From Meghimatium bilineatum (lineage: Eukaryota; Mollusca; Gastropoda; Stylommatophora; Philomycidae), in contig CM067318.1 of NCBI GenBank assembly GCA_034231615.1, positions 34,319,382-34,383,381 on the forward strand: a DNA stretch of 64,000 nt, read 5' to 3'. Of this stretch, positions 1 to 12,979 are shown piece by piece. A program made the position numbers and the translations under genes. The notes beneath the pieces are model-generated. The model was not told the DNA's origin. It made no database searches and saw only the letters and a program-made list of their open reading frames with translations. Position 1 is the first letter of the stretch, and each line of letters opens with the position of its first letter.

Positions 1-3000
1 TTTATGAAATGTGTTGAAAAGTTTGAAAAAGAAAATGAAAAGATATATTTCTAGTGACAATCTACTGGTAGATAAATTTATGAGATGTGTTGAAAAGTTT
101 GAAAATTAAAAAAATATATTTCTAATGATAAACTAGATACATTTATGAAATGTGTTGAAAAGTTTCAAAATCAAAAAAATATATTTCAAATGATAAAAAC
201 TAGATACATTTATGACATGTGTTGAAAAATTTCAAAAAGAAATTCAAAATATAAATTTCTATTGATAATCTACCAGTAGATACATTTATGAGATGTGTTG
301 AAAAGTTTGAAAATCAAAAAAATATATTTCTAATGATAAACTAGATACATTTATGAAATGTGTTGAAAAGTTTCAAAATCAAAAAAATATATTTCTAATG
401 ATAAAAACTAGATACATTTATGAAATGTGTTGAAATATTTCAAAAAGAAAATCAAAAAATAAATTTCTATTGATAAACTATATACACTTATGAAATGTGT
501 TGAAAAGTTTAAATATCAAAAAATATATTTCTAATGATAAACTAAATACATTTATGAAATGTGTTGAAAAGTTTGGAAAAGAAAATGAAAAAATATATTT
601 CTAGTGATAAACTATATACATTTATGAAATATGTTGAAAAGTTTGAACAAGAAAATTAAAAAATATATATTTCTAATGATAAACTATATTCATTTATGAA
701 AAGTTTGAACAACAAAATAAGAAAAAAATATTTCTAATGATAAACTATATACATTTATGAAATGTGTTGAAAAGTTTGAAAAAGAAAGTGAAAAGATATA
801 TTTCTAGTGATAATCTACCGGTAGATACATTTATGAGATGTGTTGAAAAGTTTGAAAAAGAAAATCAAAAAATATATTTCTAATAATAAACTACTGGTAG
901 ATACATTTATGAAATGTGTTGAAATGTTTCAAAATCAAAAAATATATTTCTAATGATAAACTAGATACATTTATGAGATGTGTTGAAAAGTTTGGAAAAG
1001 AAAATCAAAAAAAATATTTCTAGTGATAAACTAGATACATTTATGAAATATGTTGAAAGGATTGAAAAAGAAAATCAAAAAATATATTTCTAATGTTAAT
1101 CTAGATACATTTATGAAATGTGTTGAAAAGTTTGGAAAAGAAAATCAAAAAATATATTTCTTGTGATAAACTAGATACATTTATGAAATGTGTTCAAAAG
1201 TTTGGAAAAGAAAATCAAAAAATATATTTCTAGTGATAAACTATATACATTTATGAAATATGTTGAAAAGTTTGAACAAGAAAATTAAAAAATATATATT
1301 TCTAATGATAAACTATATTCATTTATGAAATGTGTTGAAAAGTTTGAACAACAAAATAAGAAAAAAATATTTCTAATGATAAACTATATACATTTATGAA
1401 ATGTGTTGAAAAGTTTGAAAAAGAAAGTGAAAAGATATATTTCTAGTGATAATCTACCGGTAGATACATTTATGAGATGTGTTGAAAAGTTTGAAAAAGA
1501 AAATCAAAAAATATATTTCTAATAATAAACTACTGGTAGATACATTTATGAAATGTGTTGAAATGTTTCAAAATCAAAAAATATATTTCTAATGATAAAC
1601 TAGATACATTTATGAGATGTGTTGAAAAGTTTGGAAAAGAAAATCAAAAAAAATATTTCTAGTGATAAACTAGATACATTTATGAAATATGTTGAAAGGA
1701 TTGAAAAAGAAAATCAAAAAATATATTTCTAATGTTAATCTAGATACATTTATGAAATGTGTTGAAAAGTTTGGAAAAGAAAATCAAAAAATATATTTCT
1801 TGTGATAAACTAGATACATTTATGAGATCTGTTGAAAAGTTTGAAATTAAAAAAAAATATATTTCTAATGATAAACTAGATACATTTATGAAATGTGTTG
1901 AAAAGTTTGAAAAAGAAAGTGAAAAGATATATTTCTAGTGATAATCTACCGGTAGATACATTTATGAGAAGTGTTGAAAAGTTTGAAAAAGAAAATAAAA
2001 AAATATATTTCTAATAATAAACTACTGGTAGATACATTTCTGAAATGTTTTGAAATGTTTCAAAATCAAAAAATATATTTCTAATGATAAACTAGATACA
2101 TTTATGAAATGTGTTGAAAAGTTTGGAAAAGAAAATCAAAAAATATATTTCTAGTGATAAACTATATTCATTTATGAAATGTGTTGAAAAGTTTGAACAA
2201 GAAAATAAAAAAAAAATATTTCTAATGATAAACTATATACATTTATGAAATGTGTTGAAAAGTTTGAAAAAGAAAGTGAAAAAATATATTTCTAATAATA
2301 AACTACTGGTAGATACATTTATGAAATGTTTTGAAATGTTTCAAAATCAAAAAATATATTTCTAATGATAAACTAGATACATTTATGAGATGTGTTGAAA
2401 AGTTTGGAAAAGAAAATCAAAAAAAATATTTCTAGTGATAAACTAGATACATTTATGAAATATGTTGAAAGGTTTGAAAAAGAAAATCAAAAAATATATT
2501 TCTAATGTTAATCTAGATACATTTATGAAATGTGTTGAAAAGTTTGGAAAAGAAAATCAAAAAATATATTTCTTGTGATAAACTAGATACATTTATGAAA
2601 TGTGTTGAAATGTTTGAAATTTAAAAAAATATATTTCTAATGATAAACTAGATACATTTATGAAATGTGTTGAAAAGTTTGAAAATCAAAAAAATATATT
2701 TCTAATGATAAACTATATACATTTATGAAATGTGTTGAAAAGTTTGAGAAAGAAAATGAAAAGATATATTTCTAGTGATAATCTACCGGTAGATACATTT
2801 ATGAGAAGTGTTGAAAAGTTTGAAAAAGAAAATAAACATATATATTTCTAATGATAAACTACCGGTAGATACATTTATGGGATGTGTTAAAAAGCTTTGA
2901 AAAATAAAATAAAAAAATATATTTCTAATGATAAACTAGATACATTGCTGAAATGTGTTGAAAAATTTGAAATTAAAAAAAAATATATTTCTAATGATAA

Positions 3001-6000
3001 ACTAGATACATTTATGAAATGTGTTGAAAAGTTTGAAAATCAAAACAATATATTTCTAATGATAAACTAGATACATTTATGAAATGTTTTGAAAAGTTTC
3101 AAAATCAAAGAAATATTTTTCTAATTATAAATTAGATACATTTATGAGATGTGTTGAAAAGTTTGAAAATCAAAAAAATATATTTCTAATGATAAACTAG
3201 ATACCTTTATGAAAAGTGTTGAAAAATTTCAAAAAGAAAATCAAAAAATTCATTTCTATTGATAAACTATATACACTTATGAAATGTGTTGAAAAGTTTG
3301 AAAATCAAAAAATATATTTCTAGTGATAAACTACATACATTTATGAAATATGTTGAAAAGTTTGAACAAGAAAATAAAAATATATATTTCTAATGATAAA
3401 CTAGATACATTTATGAAATGTGTTGAAAAGTTTCAAAATCAAAAAAATATATTTCTAATGATAAAAACTAGATACATTTATGACATGTGTTGAAAAATTT
3501 CTAAAAGAAATTCAAAAAATAAATTTCTATTGATAATCTACCGGTAGATACATTTATGAGATGTGTTGAAAAGTTTGAAAATCAAAAAAATATATTTATA
3601 ATGATAAACTAGATACATTTATGAAATGTGTTGAAAAGTTTGAACAAGAAAAAAAAATATATATTTCTAATGATAAACTAGATACATTTATGAAATGTGT
3701 TGAAAAGTTTCAAAATCAAAAAAATATATTTCTCATGATAAAAACTAGATACATTTATGAAATGTGTTGAAATATTTAAAAAAGAAAATCAAAAAATAAA
3801 TTTCTATTGATAAACTATATACCCTTATGAAATGTGTTGAAAAGTTTGAAAATCAAAAAATATATTTCTAATGATAAACTATATTCATTTATGAAATGTG
3901 TTGAAAAGTTTGAACAAGAAAATAAAAAAAAAATATTTCTAATGATAAACTATATACATTTATGAAATGTGTTGAAAAGTTTGAAAAAGAAAGTGAAAAA
4001 ATATATTTCTAATAATAAACTACTGGTAGATACATTTATGAAATGTGTTGAAATGTTTCAAAATCAAAAAATATATTTCTAATGATAAACTAGATACATT
4101 TATGAGATGTGTTGAAAAGTTTGGAAAAGAAAATCAAAAAATATATTTCTTGTGATAAACTAGATACATTTATGAGATGTGTTGAAAAGTTTGAAATTAA
4201 AAAAAAATATATTTCTAATGATAAACTAGATACATTTATGAAATGTGTTGAAAAGTTTGAAAAAGAAAGTGAAAAGATATATTTCTAGTGATAATCTACC
4301 GGTAGATACATTTATGAGATGTGTTGAAAAGTTTGAAAAAGAAAATCAAAAAATATATTTCTAATAATAAACTACTGGTAGATACATTTCTGAAATGTTT
4401 TGAAATGTTTCAAAATCAAAAAATATATTTCTAATGATAAACTAGATACATTTATGAGATGTGTTGAAAAGTTTGGAAAAGAAAATCAAAAAAAATATTT
4501 CTAGTGATAAACTAGATACATTTATGAAATATGTTGAAAGGTTTGAAAAAGAAAATCAAAAAATATATTTCTAATGTTAATCTAGATACATTTATGAAAT
4601 GTGTTGAAAAGTTTGGAAAAGAAAATCAAAAAATATATTTCTTGTGATAAACTAGATACATTTATGAAATGTGTTGAAATGTTTGAAATTAAAAAAAATA
4701 TATTTCTAATGATAAACTAGATACATTTATGAAATGTGTTGAAAAGTTTGAAAATCAAAAAAATATATTTCTAATGATAAACTATATACATTTATGAAAT
4801 GTGTTGAAAAGTTTGAGAAAGAAAATGAAAAGATATATTTCTAGTGATAATCTACCGGTAGATACATTTATGAGAAGTGTTGAAAAGTTTGAAAAAGAAA
4901 ATAAACATATATATTTCTAATGATAAACTACCGGTAGATACATTTATGGGATGTGTTAAAAAGCTTTGAAAAATAAAATAAAAAAATATATTTCTAATGA
5001 TAAACTAGATACATTGCTGAAATGTGTTGAAAAATTTGAAATTAAAAAAAAATATATTTCTAATGATAAACTAGATACATTTATGAAATGTGTTGAAAAG
5101 TTTGAAAATCAAAACAATATATTTCTAATGATAAACTAGATACATTTATGAAATGTTTTGAAAAGTTTCAAAATCAAAGAAATATTTTTCTAATTATAAA
5201 TTAGATACATTTATGAGATGTGTTGAAAAGTTTGAAAATCAAAAAAATATATTTCTAATGATAAACTAGATACCTTTATGAAAAGTGTTGAAAAATTTCA
5301 AAAAGAAAATCAAAAAATTCATTTCTATTGATAAACTATATACACTTATGAAATGTGTTGAAAAGTTTGAAAATCAAAAAATATATTTCTAGTGATAAAC
5401 TACATACATTTATGAAATATGTTGAAAAGTTTGAACAAGAAAATAAAAATATATATTTCTAATGATAAACTAGATACATTTATGAAATGTGTTGAAAAGT
5501 TTCAAAATCAAAAAAATATATTTCTAATGATAAAAACTAGATACATTTATGACATGTGTTGAAAAATTTCTAAAAGAAATTCAAAAAAAAATTTCTATTG
5601 ATAATCTACCGGTAGATACATTTATGAGATGTGTTGAAAAGTTTGAAAATCAAAAAAATATATTTATAATGATAAACTAGATACATTTATGAAATGTGTT
5701 GAAAAGTTTGAACAAGAAAATAAAAATATATATTTCTAATGATAAACTAGATACATTTATGAAATGTGTTGAAAAGTTTCAAAATCAAATAAATATATTT
5801 CTAATGATAAAAACTAGATACATTTATGACATGTGTTGAAAAATTTCTAAAAGAAATTCAAAAAATAAATTTCTATTGATAATCTACCGGTAGATACATT
5901 TATGAGATGTGTTGAAAAGTTTGAAAATCAAAAAAATATATTTATAATGATAAACTAGATACATTTATGAAATGTGTTGAAAAGTTTGAACAAGAAAATA

Positions 6001-9000
6001 AAAATATATATTTCTAATGATAAACTAGATACATTTATGAAATGTGTTGAAAAGTTTCAAAATCAAAAAAATATATTTCTAATGATAAAAACTAGATACA
6101 TTTATGACATGTGTTGAAAAATTTCTAAAAGAAATTCAAAAAATAAATTTCTATTGATAATCTACCGGTAGATACATTTATGAGATGTGTTGAAAAGTTT
6201 GAAAATCAAAAAAATATATTTATAATGATAAACTAGATACATTTATGAAATGTCTTGAAAAGTTTCAAAATCAAAAAAATGTATTTCTCATGATAAAAAC
6301 TAGATACATTTATGAAATGTGTTGAAATATTTAAAAAAGAAAATCAAAAAATAAATTTCTATTGATAAACTATATACCCTTATGAAATGTGTTGAAAAGT
6401 TTGAAAATCAAAAAATATATTTCTAATGATAAACTAGATACATTTATGAAATGTGTTGAAAAGTTTGGAAAAGAAAATCAAAAAATATATTTCTAGTGAT
6501 AAACTATATTCATTTATGAAATGTGTTGAAAAGTTTGAACAAGAAAATAAAAAAAAAATATTTCTAATGATAAACTATATACATTTATGAAATGTGTTGA
6601 AAAGTTTGAAAAAGAAAGTGAAAAAATATATTTCTAATAATAAACTACTGGTAGATACATTTATGAAATGTGTTGAAATGTTTCAAAATCAAAAAATATA
6701 TTTCTAATGATAAACTAGATACATTTATGAGATGTGTTGAAAAGTTTGGAAAAGAAAATCAAAAAAAATATTTCTAGTGATAAACTAGATACATTTATGA
6801 AATATGTTGAAAGGATTGAAAAAGAAAATCAAAAAATATATTTCTAATGTTAATCTAGATACATTTATGAAATGTGTTGAAAAGTTTGGAAAAGAAAATC
6901 AAAAAATATATTTCTTGTGATAAACTAGATACATTTATGAGATGTGTTGAAAAGTGTGAAATTAAAAAAAAAAATATTTCTAATGATAAACTAGATACAT
7001 TTATGAAATGTGTTGAAAAGTTTGAAAAAGAAAGTGAAAAGATATATTTCTAGTGATAATCTACCGGTAGATACATTTCTGAAATGTTTTGAAATGTTTC
7101 AAAATCAAAAAATATATTTCTAATTTTAAACTAGATACATTTATGAGATGTGTTGAAAAGTTTGGAAAAGAAAATCAAAAAAAATATTTCTAGTGATAAA
7201 CTAGATACATTTATGAAATATGTTGAAAGGTTTGAAAAAGAAAATCAAAAAATATATTTCTAATGTTAATCTAGATACATTTATGAAATGTGTTGAAAAG
7301 TTTGGAAAAGAAAATCAAAAAATATATTTCTTGTGATAAACTAGATACATTTATGAAATGTGTTGAAATGTTTGAAATTAAAAAAAATATATTTCTAATG
7401 ATAAACTAGATACATTTATGAAATGTGTTGAAAAGTTTGAAAATCAAAAAAATATATTTCTAATGATAAACTATATACATTTATGAAATGTGTTGAAAAG
7501 TTTGAGAAAGAAAATGAAAAGATATATTTCTAGTGATAATCTACCGGTAGATACATTTATGAGAAGTGTTGAAAAGTTTGAAAAAGGAAATAAACATATA
7601 TATTTCTAATGATAAACTACCGGTAGATACATTTATGGGATGTGTTAAAAAGCTTTGAAAAATAAAATAAAAAAATATATTTCTAATGATAAACTAGATA
7701 CATTTATGAAATGTGTTGAAAAGTTTGAAAATCAAAACAATATATTTCTAATGATAAACTAGATACATTTATGAAATGTTTTGAAAAGTTTCAAAATCAA
7801 AGAAATATTTTTCTAATTATAAATTAGATACATTTATGAGATGTGTTGAAAAGTTTGAAAATCAAAAAAATATATTTCTAATGATAAACTAGATACCTTT
7901 ATGAAAAGTGTTGAAAAATTTCAAAAAGAAAATCAAAAAATTCATTTCTATTGATAAACTATATACACTTATGAAATGTGTTGAAAAGTTTGAAAATCAA
8001 AAAATATATTTCTAGTGATAAACTACATACATTTATGAAATATGTTGAAAAGTTTGAACAAGAAAATAAAAATATATATTTCTAATGATAAACTAGATAC
8101 ATTTATGAAATGTGTTGAAAAGTTTCAAAATCAAAAAAATATATTTCTAATGATAAAAACTAGATACATTTATGACATGTGTTGAAAAATTTCTAAAAGA
8201 AATTCAAAAAATAAATTTCTATTGATAATCTACCGGTAGATACATTTATGAGATGTGTTGAAAAGTTTGAAAATCAAAAAAATATATTTATAATGATAAA
8301 CTAGATACATTTATGAAATGTGTTGAAAAGTTTGAACAAGAAAATAAAAATATATATTTCTAATGATAAACTAGATACATTTATGAAATGTGTTGAAAAG
8401 TTTCAAAATCAAAAAAATATATTTCTAATGATAAAAACTAGATACATTTATGACATGTGTTGAAAAATTTCTAAAAGAAATTCAAAAAATAAATTTCTAT
8501 TGATAATCTACCGGTAGATACATTTATGAGATGTGTTGAAAAGTTTGAAAATCAAAAAAATATATTTATAATGATAAACTAGATACATTTATGAAATGTG
8601 TTGAAAAGTTTCAAAATCAAAAAAATATATTTCTCATGATAAAAACTAGATACATTTATGAAATGTGTTGAAATATTTAAAAAAGAAAATCAAAAAATAA
8701 ATTTCTATTGATAACTATATACCCTTATGAAATGTGTTGAAAAGTTTGAAAATCAAAAAATATATTTCTAATGATAAACTAGATACATTTATGAAATGTG
8801 TTGAAAAGTTTGGAAAAGAAAATCAAAAAATATATTTCTAGTGATAAACTATATTCATTTATGAAATGTGTTGAAAAGTTTGAACAAGAAAATAAAAAAA
8901 AAATATTTCTAATGATAAACTATATACATTTATGAAATGTGTTGAAAAGTTTGAAAAAGAAAGTGAAAAAATATATTTCTAATAATAAACTACTGGTAGA

Positions 9001-10735
9001 TACATTTATGAAATGTGTTAAAAAGTTTCAAAATCAAAAAATATATTTCTAATGATAAACTAGATACATTTATGAGATGTGTTGAAAAGTTTGGAAAAGA
9101 AAATCAAAAAAAATATTTCTAGTGGTAAACTAGATACATTTATGAAATATGTTGAAAGGTTTGAAAATGAAAATCACAAAATATATTTCTAATGTTAATC
9201 TAGATACATTTATGAAATGTGTTGAAAAGTTTGGAAAAGAAAATCAAAAAATATATTTCTTGTGATAAACTAGATACATATATGAAATGTGTTGAAAAGT
9301 GTGAAATTAAAAAAAATATATTTCTAATGATAAACTAGATACATTTATGAAATGTGTTGAAAAGTTTGAAAATCAAAACAATATATTTCTAATGATAAAC
9401 TAGATACATTTATGAAATGTGTTGAAAAGTTTGAACAAGAAAATAAAAAAAATATATTTCTAATGATAAACTATATTCATTTATGAAATGTGTTGAAAAG
9501 TTTGAACAAGAAAATTTTTAAAAAATATTTCTAATGATAAACTATATACATTTATGAAATGTGTTGAAAAGTTTGAAAAAGAAAGTGAAAAGATATATTT
9601 CTAGTGATAATCTACCAGTAGATACATTTATGAGATGTGTTGAAAAGTTTGGAAAAGAAAATCAAAAAAAAATATTTCTAGTGATAAACTAGATACATTT
9701 ATGAAATATGTTGAAAGGTTTGAAAAAGAAAATCAAAAAATATATTTCTAATGTTAATCTAGATACATTTATGAAATGTGTTCAAAAGTTTGAAATTTAA
9801 AATATATATTTCTAATGATAAACTAGATACATTTATGAAATGTGTTGAAAAGTTTGAGAAAGAAAATGAAAAGATATATTTCTAGTGATAATCTACCGGT
9901 AGATACATTTATGAGATGTGTTGAAAAGTTTGAAAAAGAAAATAAAAAAATATATTTCTAATGATAAACTACCTGTAGATACATTTATGAGATGTGTTAA
10001 AAAGTTTGAAAAATAAAATAAAAAAATATATTTCTAATGATAAACTAGATACATTGCTGAAATGTGTTGAAAAGTTTCAAAATCAAAGAAATATTTTTTC
10101 TAATGATAAATTACATACATTTATGAAATGTTTTGAAAAGTTTGAACAAGAAAATTTAAAAAAAAATATTGCTAATGATAAACTATATACATTTATGAAA
10201 TGTGTTGAAAAGTTTGAAAATCAAAAAAATATATTTCTAATGATAAACTAGATACATTTATGAAATGTGTTGAAAAGTTTGAAAAAGAATATCAAAAAAT
10301 AAATTTCTAATGATACACTATATACACTTATGAAATGTGTTGAAAAGTTTGAAAATCAAAAAAATATATTTCTAATGATAAACTAGATACATTTATGAAA
10401 TGTGTTGTAAAGTTTGGAAAAGAAAATCAAAAGATATATTTCTAGTGTATAAACTATATACATTTATGAAATATGTTGAAAAGTTTGAACAAGAAAATAA
10501 AAAATAAAATATTTTTAATGATAAACTATATTCATTTATGAAATGTGTTTAAAAGTTTGAACAAGAAAATTTTTTTTAAATATTTCTAATGATAAACTAT
10601 ATACATTTATGAAATGTGTTGAAAATTTGAAAAAGAAAGTGAAAAGATATATTTCTAGTGATAATCTACCAGTAGATACATTTATGAGATGTGTTGAAAA
10701 GTTTGAAAAAGAAAATAAAAAAATATATTTCTACT
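1..10735. repeat. AT-rich satellite array, monomer about 65-72 bp
   Basis: The whole stretch consists of diverged tandem monomers that share cores such as GATACATTTATGAAATGTG, TTGAAAAGTTTGAAAA and ATATATTTCTAATGATAAAC. Monomer length varies, mostly about 65, 66 and 70 bp. Some monomers carry a longer spacer with the palindrome ATCTACCGGTAGAT in place of the usual AAACTAGAT. Blocks of many monomers are themselves duplicated: the rare variant GATGTGTTAAAAAGC recurs at 2881, 4950 and 7639, giving higher-order shifts of about 2.07 and 2.69 kb. The array starts before the window, so its true length is unknown. It lies upstream of the penultimate COLGALT exon and is probably intronic. Monomers of 66 bp translate to a repeated peptide of about 22 residues, but most units break the frame. 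Confidence 0.97.
9994..10251 (+). pseudogene. Short open run through four satellite monomers (coding-like, probably not a gene)
   Basis: Four successive monomers stay in one frame and give a repeating peptide with the core NDKLxTFMKCVEKFENQ. The repeat is lysine-, asparagine- and phenylalanine-rich. Elsewhere in the array monomer lengths that are not multiples of three, together with the frequent TAATGATAAACTAG, close every frame. Either the satellite descends from a coding repeat or the open run is chance in a 66-bp unit; I favour chance, without being able to exclude the first. No start context, partner exon or known domain is visible. Confidence 0.25.
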
Positions 10736-12035
10736 AATTTGACCTCTATTTACTTTATTATTCTCTTATAAAATGGATTTAAACGAATAAAAACTTTTAA
10801 GTGAAATGACTCCTGAAAATATGAATAATGCATATACAACAAATATGATTATTAAATTGATAGATTGCGAAATGAATATATCAGTGAAAGAATAGGTATA
10901 ATATCTTGTACAGATTACATAGAGAGAGAACAGATCAAGTGGTTTGGCCACATTATGAGAATGCATCATGAAAAGTTGCCCTTACAAATCATATAACCAA
11001 ATGAGATCAGGGTACAAGGCCAGAGGAAGACCATGGAAAAGATGGATAGAAAACATCAGGGACATCCTTAACAGACACGGTCATAGCACAGCCGAGGCCA
11101 TACATCTGGCTTTAGAACGCAAGCTCTAGCTCCAATCACCCCTAGGCTTAACTGCAAGAGTGGATCACAAACCACCTAGGGAAAGACAATAGACAATAGA
11201 TAGATTATTAAATTTATGAATATTAAAACCGAACAACCTAATTTATCACAAGATCAGATTTGTAGTAAATTAGGTATTTCTACTTCTACAATAAAAAAAA
11301 AATAAGACAAGATTTAAATGTAAAATTTCCATATAAATATGATATTCCTTTTAAAAAGTAACAAGAATAAAAAAATATTGAAATTAGTAATAAAGAAACA
11401 TTAAAAATAAATAAAGAAACAAGGAAATTAAAAGTTAAAAAAATAAAAGAGAAAATTGGTAATGGAAGGGATAATAATAAATTATTTAATGTTAATAAAG
11501 CAATAGAAGAAGTGTAAATAATTTATTGTTATATTTGATGTTGAGAATTACATTCTCTAAAAATGGAAGAACTAAAATTATTTGTTAAAAAAATAAAAGT
11601 GATGAAATTAAAGAAGAAATAAAAAAACTTGAAAAACAAAATTATAAAACAAAAGATTATTTATTAAAACAATATATTGTAAAAAATACGATTAATAAAG
11701 AAGTTTAAAAAATAGTTGGTGAACAAATGATTGAGTATGAAGAAGAATTAGAAGAAAAACAATGTTTAATGAATGAATATGAAACAATAATTAATTGGTG
11801 GTGATAAATTAATGAAATAATTCAGAAATATAATAAAAAATATATCAAACAAATTGATCCTAGTAAAGTTACTTATAAAGATAAGAGTGCGTAAAAGATT
11901 ATTATATAAATTAAACAACAAAATAAAAGAATTAGAAAAGTAGAAATAATAGTATAAATAATTACTGATAAAATATATATTTTAAATTCATATTTTAAAA
12001 TTATGATTTATTTTTTTATCTATTTCTTCACATAT
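10736..12035 (+). pseudogene. AT-rich decayed coding-like region of unknown origin
   Basis: Beyond the satellite, the base composition stays extremely AT-rich, and long runs translate on the + strand as Lys/Asn/Ile/Glu-rich protein broken by occasional stops and frameshifts. A segment near 11213-11360 resembles a helix-turn-helix: SQDQICSKLGISTSTIK is readable, followed by a basic stretch. From about 11595 to 11890 a Glu/Lys-rich, coiled-coil-like segment follows (IKEEIKKLEKQNYKTKDYLL in one frame). A LINE fragment (10890-11195) splits the region, and an A-type SINE copy marks its right end. The codon use and composition differ from the host exons, so foreign origin is possible, for example a Maverick/Polinton-like or other AT-rich DNA element. 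No polymerase, integrase or capsid gene is visible, so this remains inference. Confidence 0.4.
10890..11195 (+). mobile_element. LINE 3' fragment (post-RT region)
   Basis: The + strand reads REQIKWFGHIMRMHHEKLPL, a stop, then a GRPWKRWIENIRD-type segment and ALERKL. This WFGH..R followed by GRPRxxW pattern is typical of the region after the reverse transcriptase domain in many non-LTR retrotransposons. The fragment is short and has stops. It interrupts the AT-rich region and is distinctly less AT-rich than its flanks. Confidence 0.7.
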
Positions 12036-12044
12036 TTTTACCAC

Positions 12045-12325
12045 CCGTGTGTTGTTGGGGCCCGAAAGGGGAGAAAAGAATAGCAACACCGTGTACCTTT
12101 CATGCATGTCATACGAGGTGACTAAGGAGGTTATGGGATGGAGTTGGCTGTCCCATTAAATAGGGTCAGTGACCCAAAGTCATGCTGAAGTTGGATGTAT
12201 CAGGCCGAAAGGTGCAGATATCGCAGCTTTGCTGTAAACCATGACACAACACATTCCATTCTCCGGACTACATCCTGCTAATCTGAAGGAGTTTGAGAAC
12301 GAATGCAGAAGAAGAAGAAATGTAC
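12045..12325 (+). mobile_element. SINE-like family A copy
   Basis: Near full-length copy of the commonest short repeat in the window. It starts with GTGTTGTTGGGGCCCGAAAG, contains AGAATAGCAACAC, GACTAAGGAGGTTATGGGATG and CAGATATCGCAGC, and ends GAGTTTGAGAACGAATGC followed by a (GAAGAA) tail. I call this family A: about 285 bp with a GAA-rich 3' end. I cannot see a convincing tRNA A/B box pair, so its promoter type is unassigned. Confidence 0.85.
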
Positions 12326-12384
12326 AGATGAAATGAGATGGGGGTCATTCACAAGTAGAAATTCTCATTATATTGGCATGGCTT

Positions 12385-12545
12385 CTATTGTTTCTTCATT
12401 GTTCATTCTCAAACTCCCACTGGAACTCTCTTGTTGCAGGACAATGATCCTACAAGATTTCAAGTAGGATGTAGTCCAGAGAATGGAAATGCATTGTGTT
12501 TCCGATTTATCTGCGCTAATGGCCTAATACATCGGACTTTGACTG
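12385..12545 (-). mobile_element. SINE-like family B copy
   Basis: Copy of a second short family of about 160 bp. On the - strand it ends in the same TTTGAGAATGAACGC(T/A)GAAGAA tail as family A but has a different body, with CTACAAGAGAGATCCAG-type and CTAGTAGGACCATTGTCC-type segments. Here the tail end is at the left, so the element points to the - strand. Confidence 0.8.
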
Positions 12546-12775
12546 TATTGCTAGTTTACTGTTGCATAATGGTTAGTCTGATAAGCAAATAGTGCGACCT
12601 TCAAACCTTCCACATTCAGGAACCATTGTCATTAAGTTAGCACAGACTTGAAACACTGTGTTCCTGTGTGACTGCACAACAAAGGTGATCCTTAGGATTT
12701 AACTCAACAGTTGTGAAATATGATATTGTTTACAATAAATCTAAGAAGTATTTACATGAATGATACTGTCCACAG

Positions 12776-12979
12776 ATATTTGGGAAGGAAACGTTTACGC
12801 AAAGACTTAGAGACAATGGTAGAGGGCAGCGATCGGTTGGCGTGGCCACACTATTCCTATTGGACAATCAGTTACATATTGTCTATCCGGGGTGCACGAA
12901 AACTGCTAGATCAGAAACCTTTGTCAAAGATGGTGCCTGTGGATGAGTACCTTCCAATCATGTTTGATAGGCATCCAGA
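12776..12979 (+). CDS. COLGALT: COLGALT penultimate coding exon
   Basis: The acceptor is ...CTGTCCACAG just before 12776 and the donor is GA|GTGAGTA after 12979. The exon encodes the GT25 catalytic-domain end, including YSYWT, GARKLL and the PVDEYLP motif expected near the active site. An open frame runs 56 nt further upstream without a family match, so the start at the CACAG acceptor is preferred over an ATG at 12720. Confidence 0.92.

Noticed and set aside
1-10735. Telomeric or rDNA repeat
   Set aside because: The monomer does not contain TTAGGG-like units or rRNA sequence.
12720-12775. ATG at 12720 as the start of a separate short gene
   Set aside because: The following codons are the middle of COLGALT; the match to the family begins only after the CACAG acceptor at 12775.
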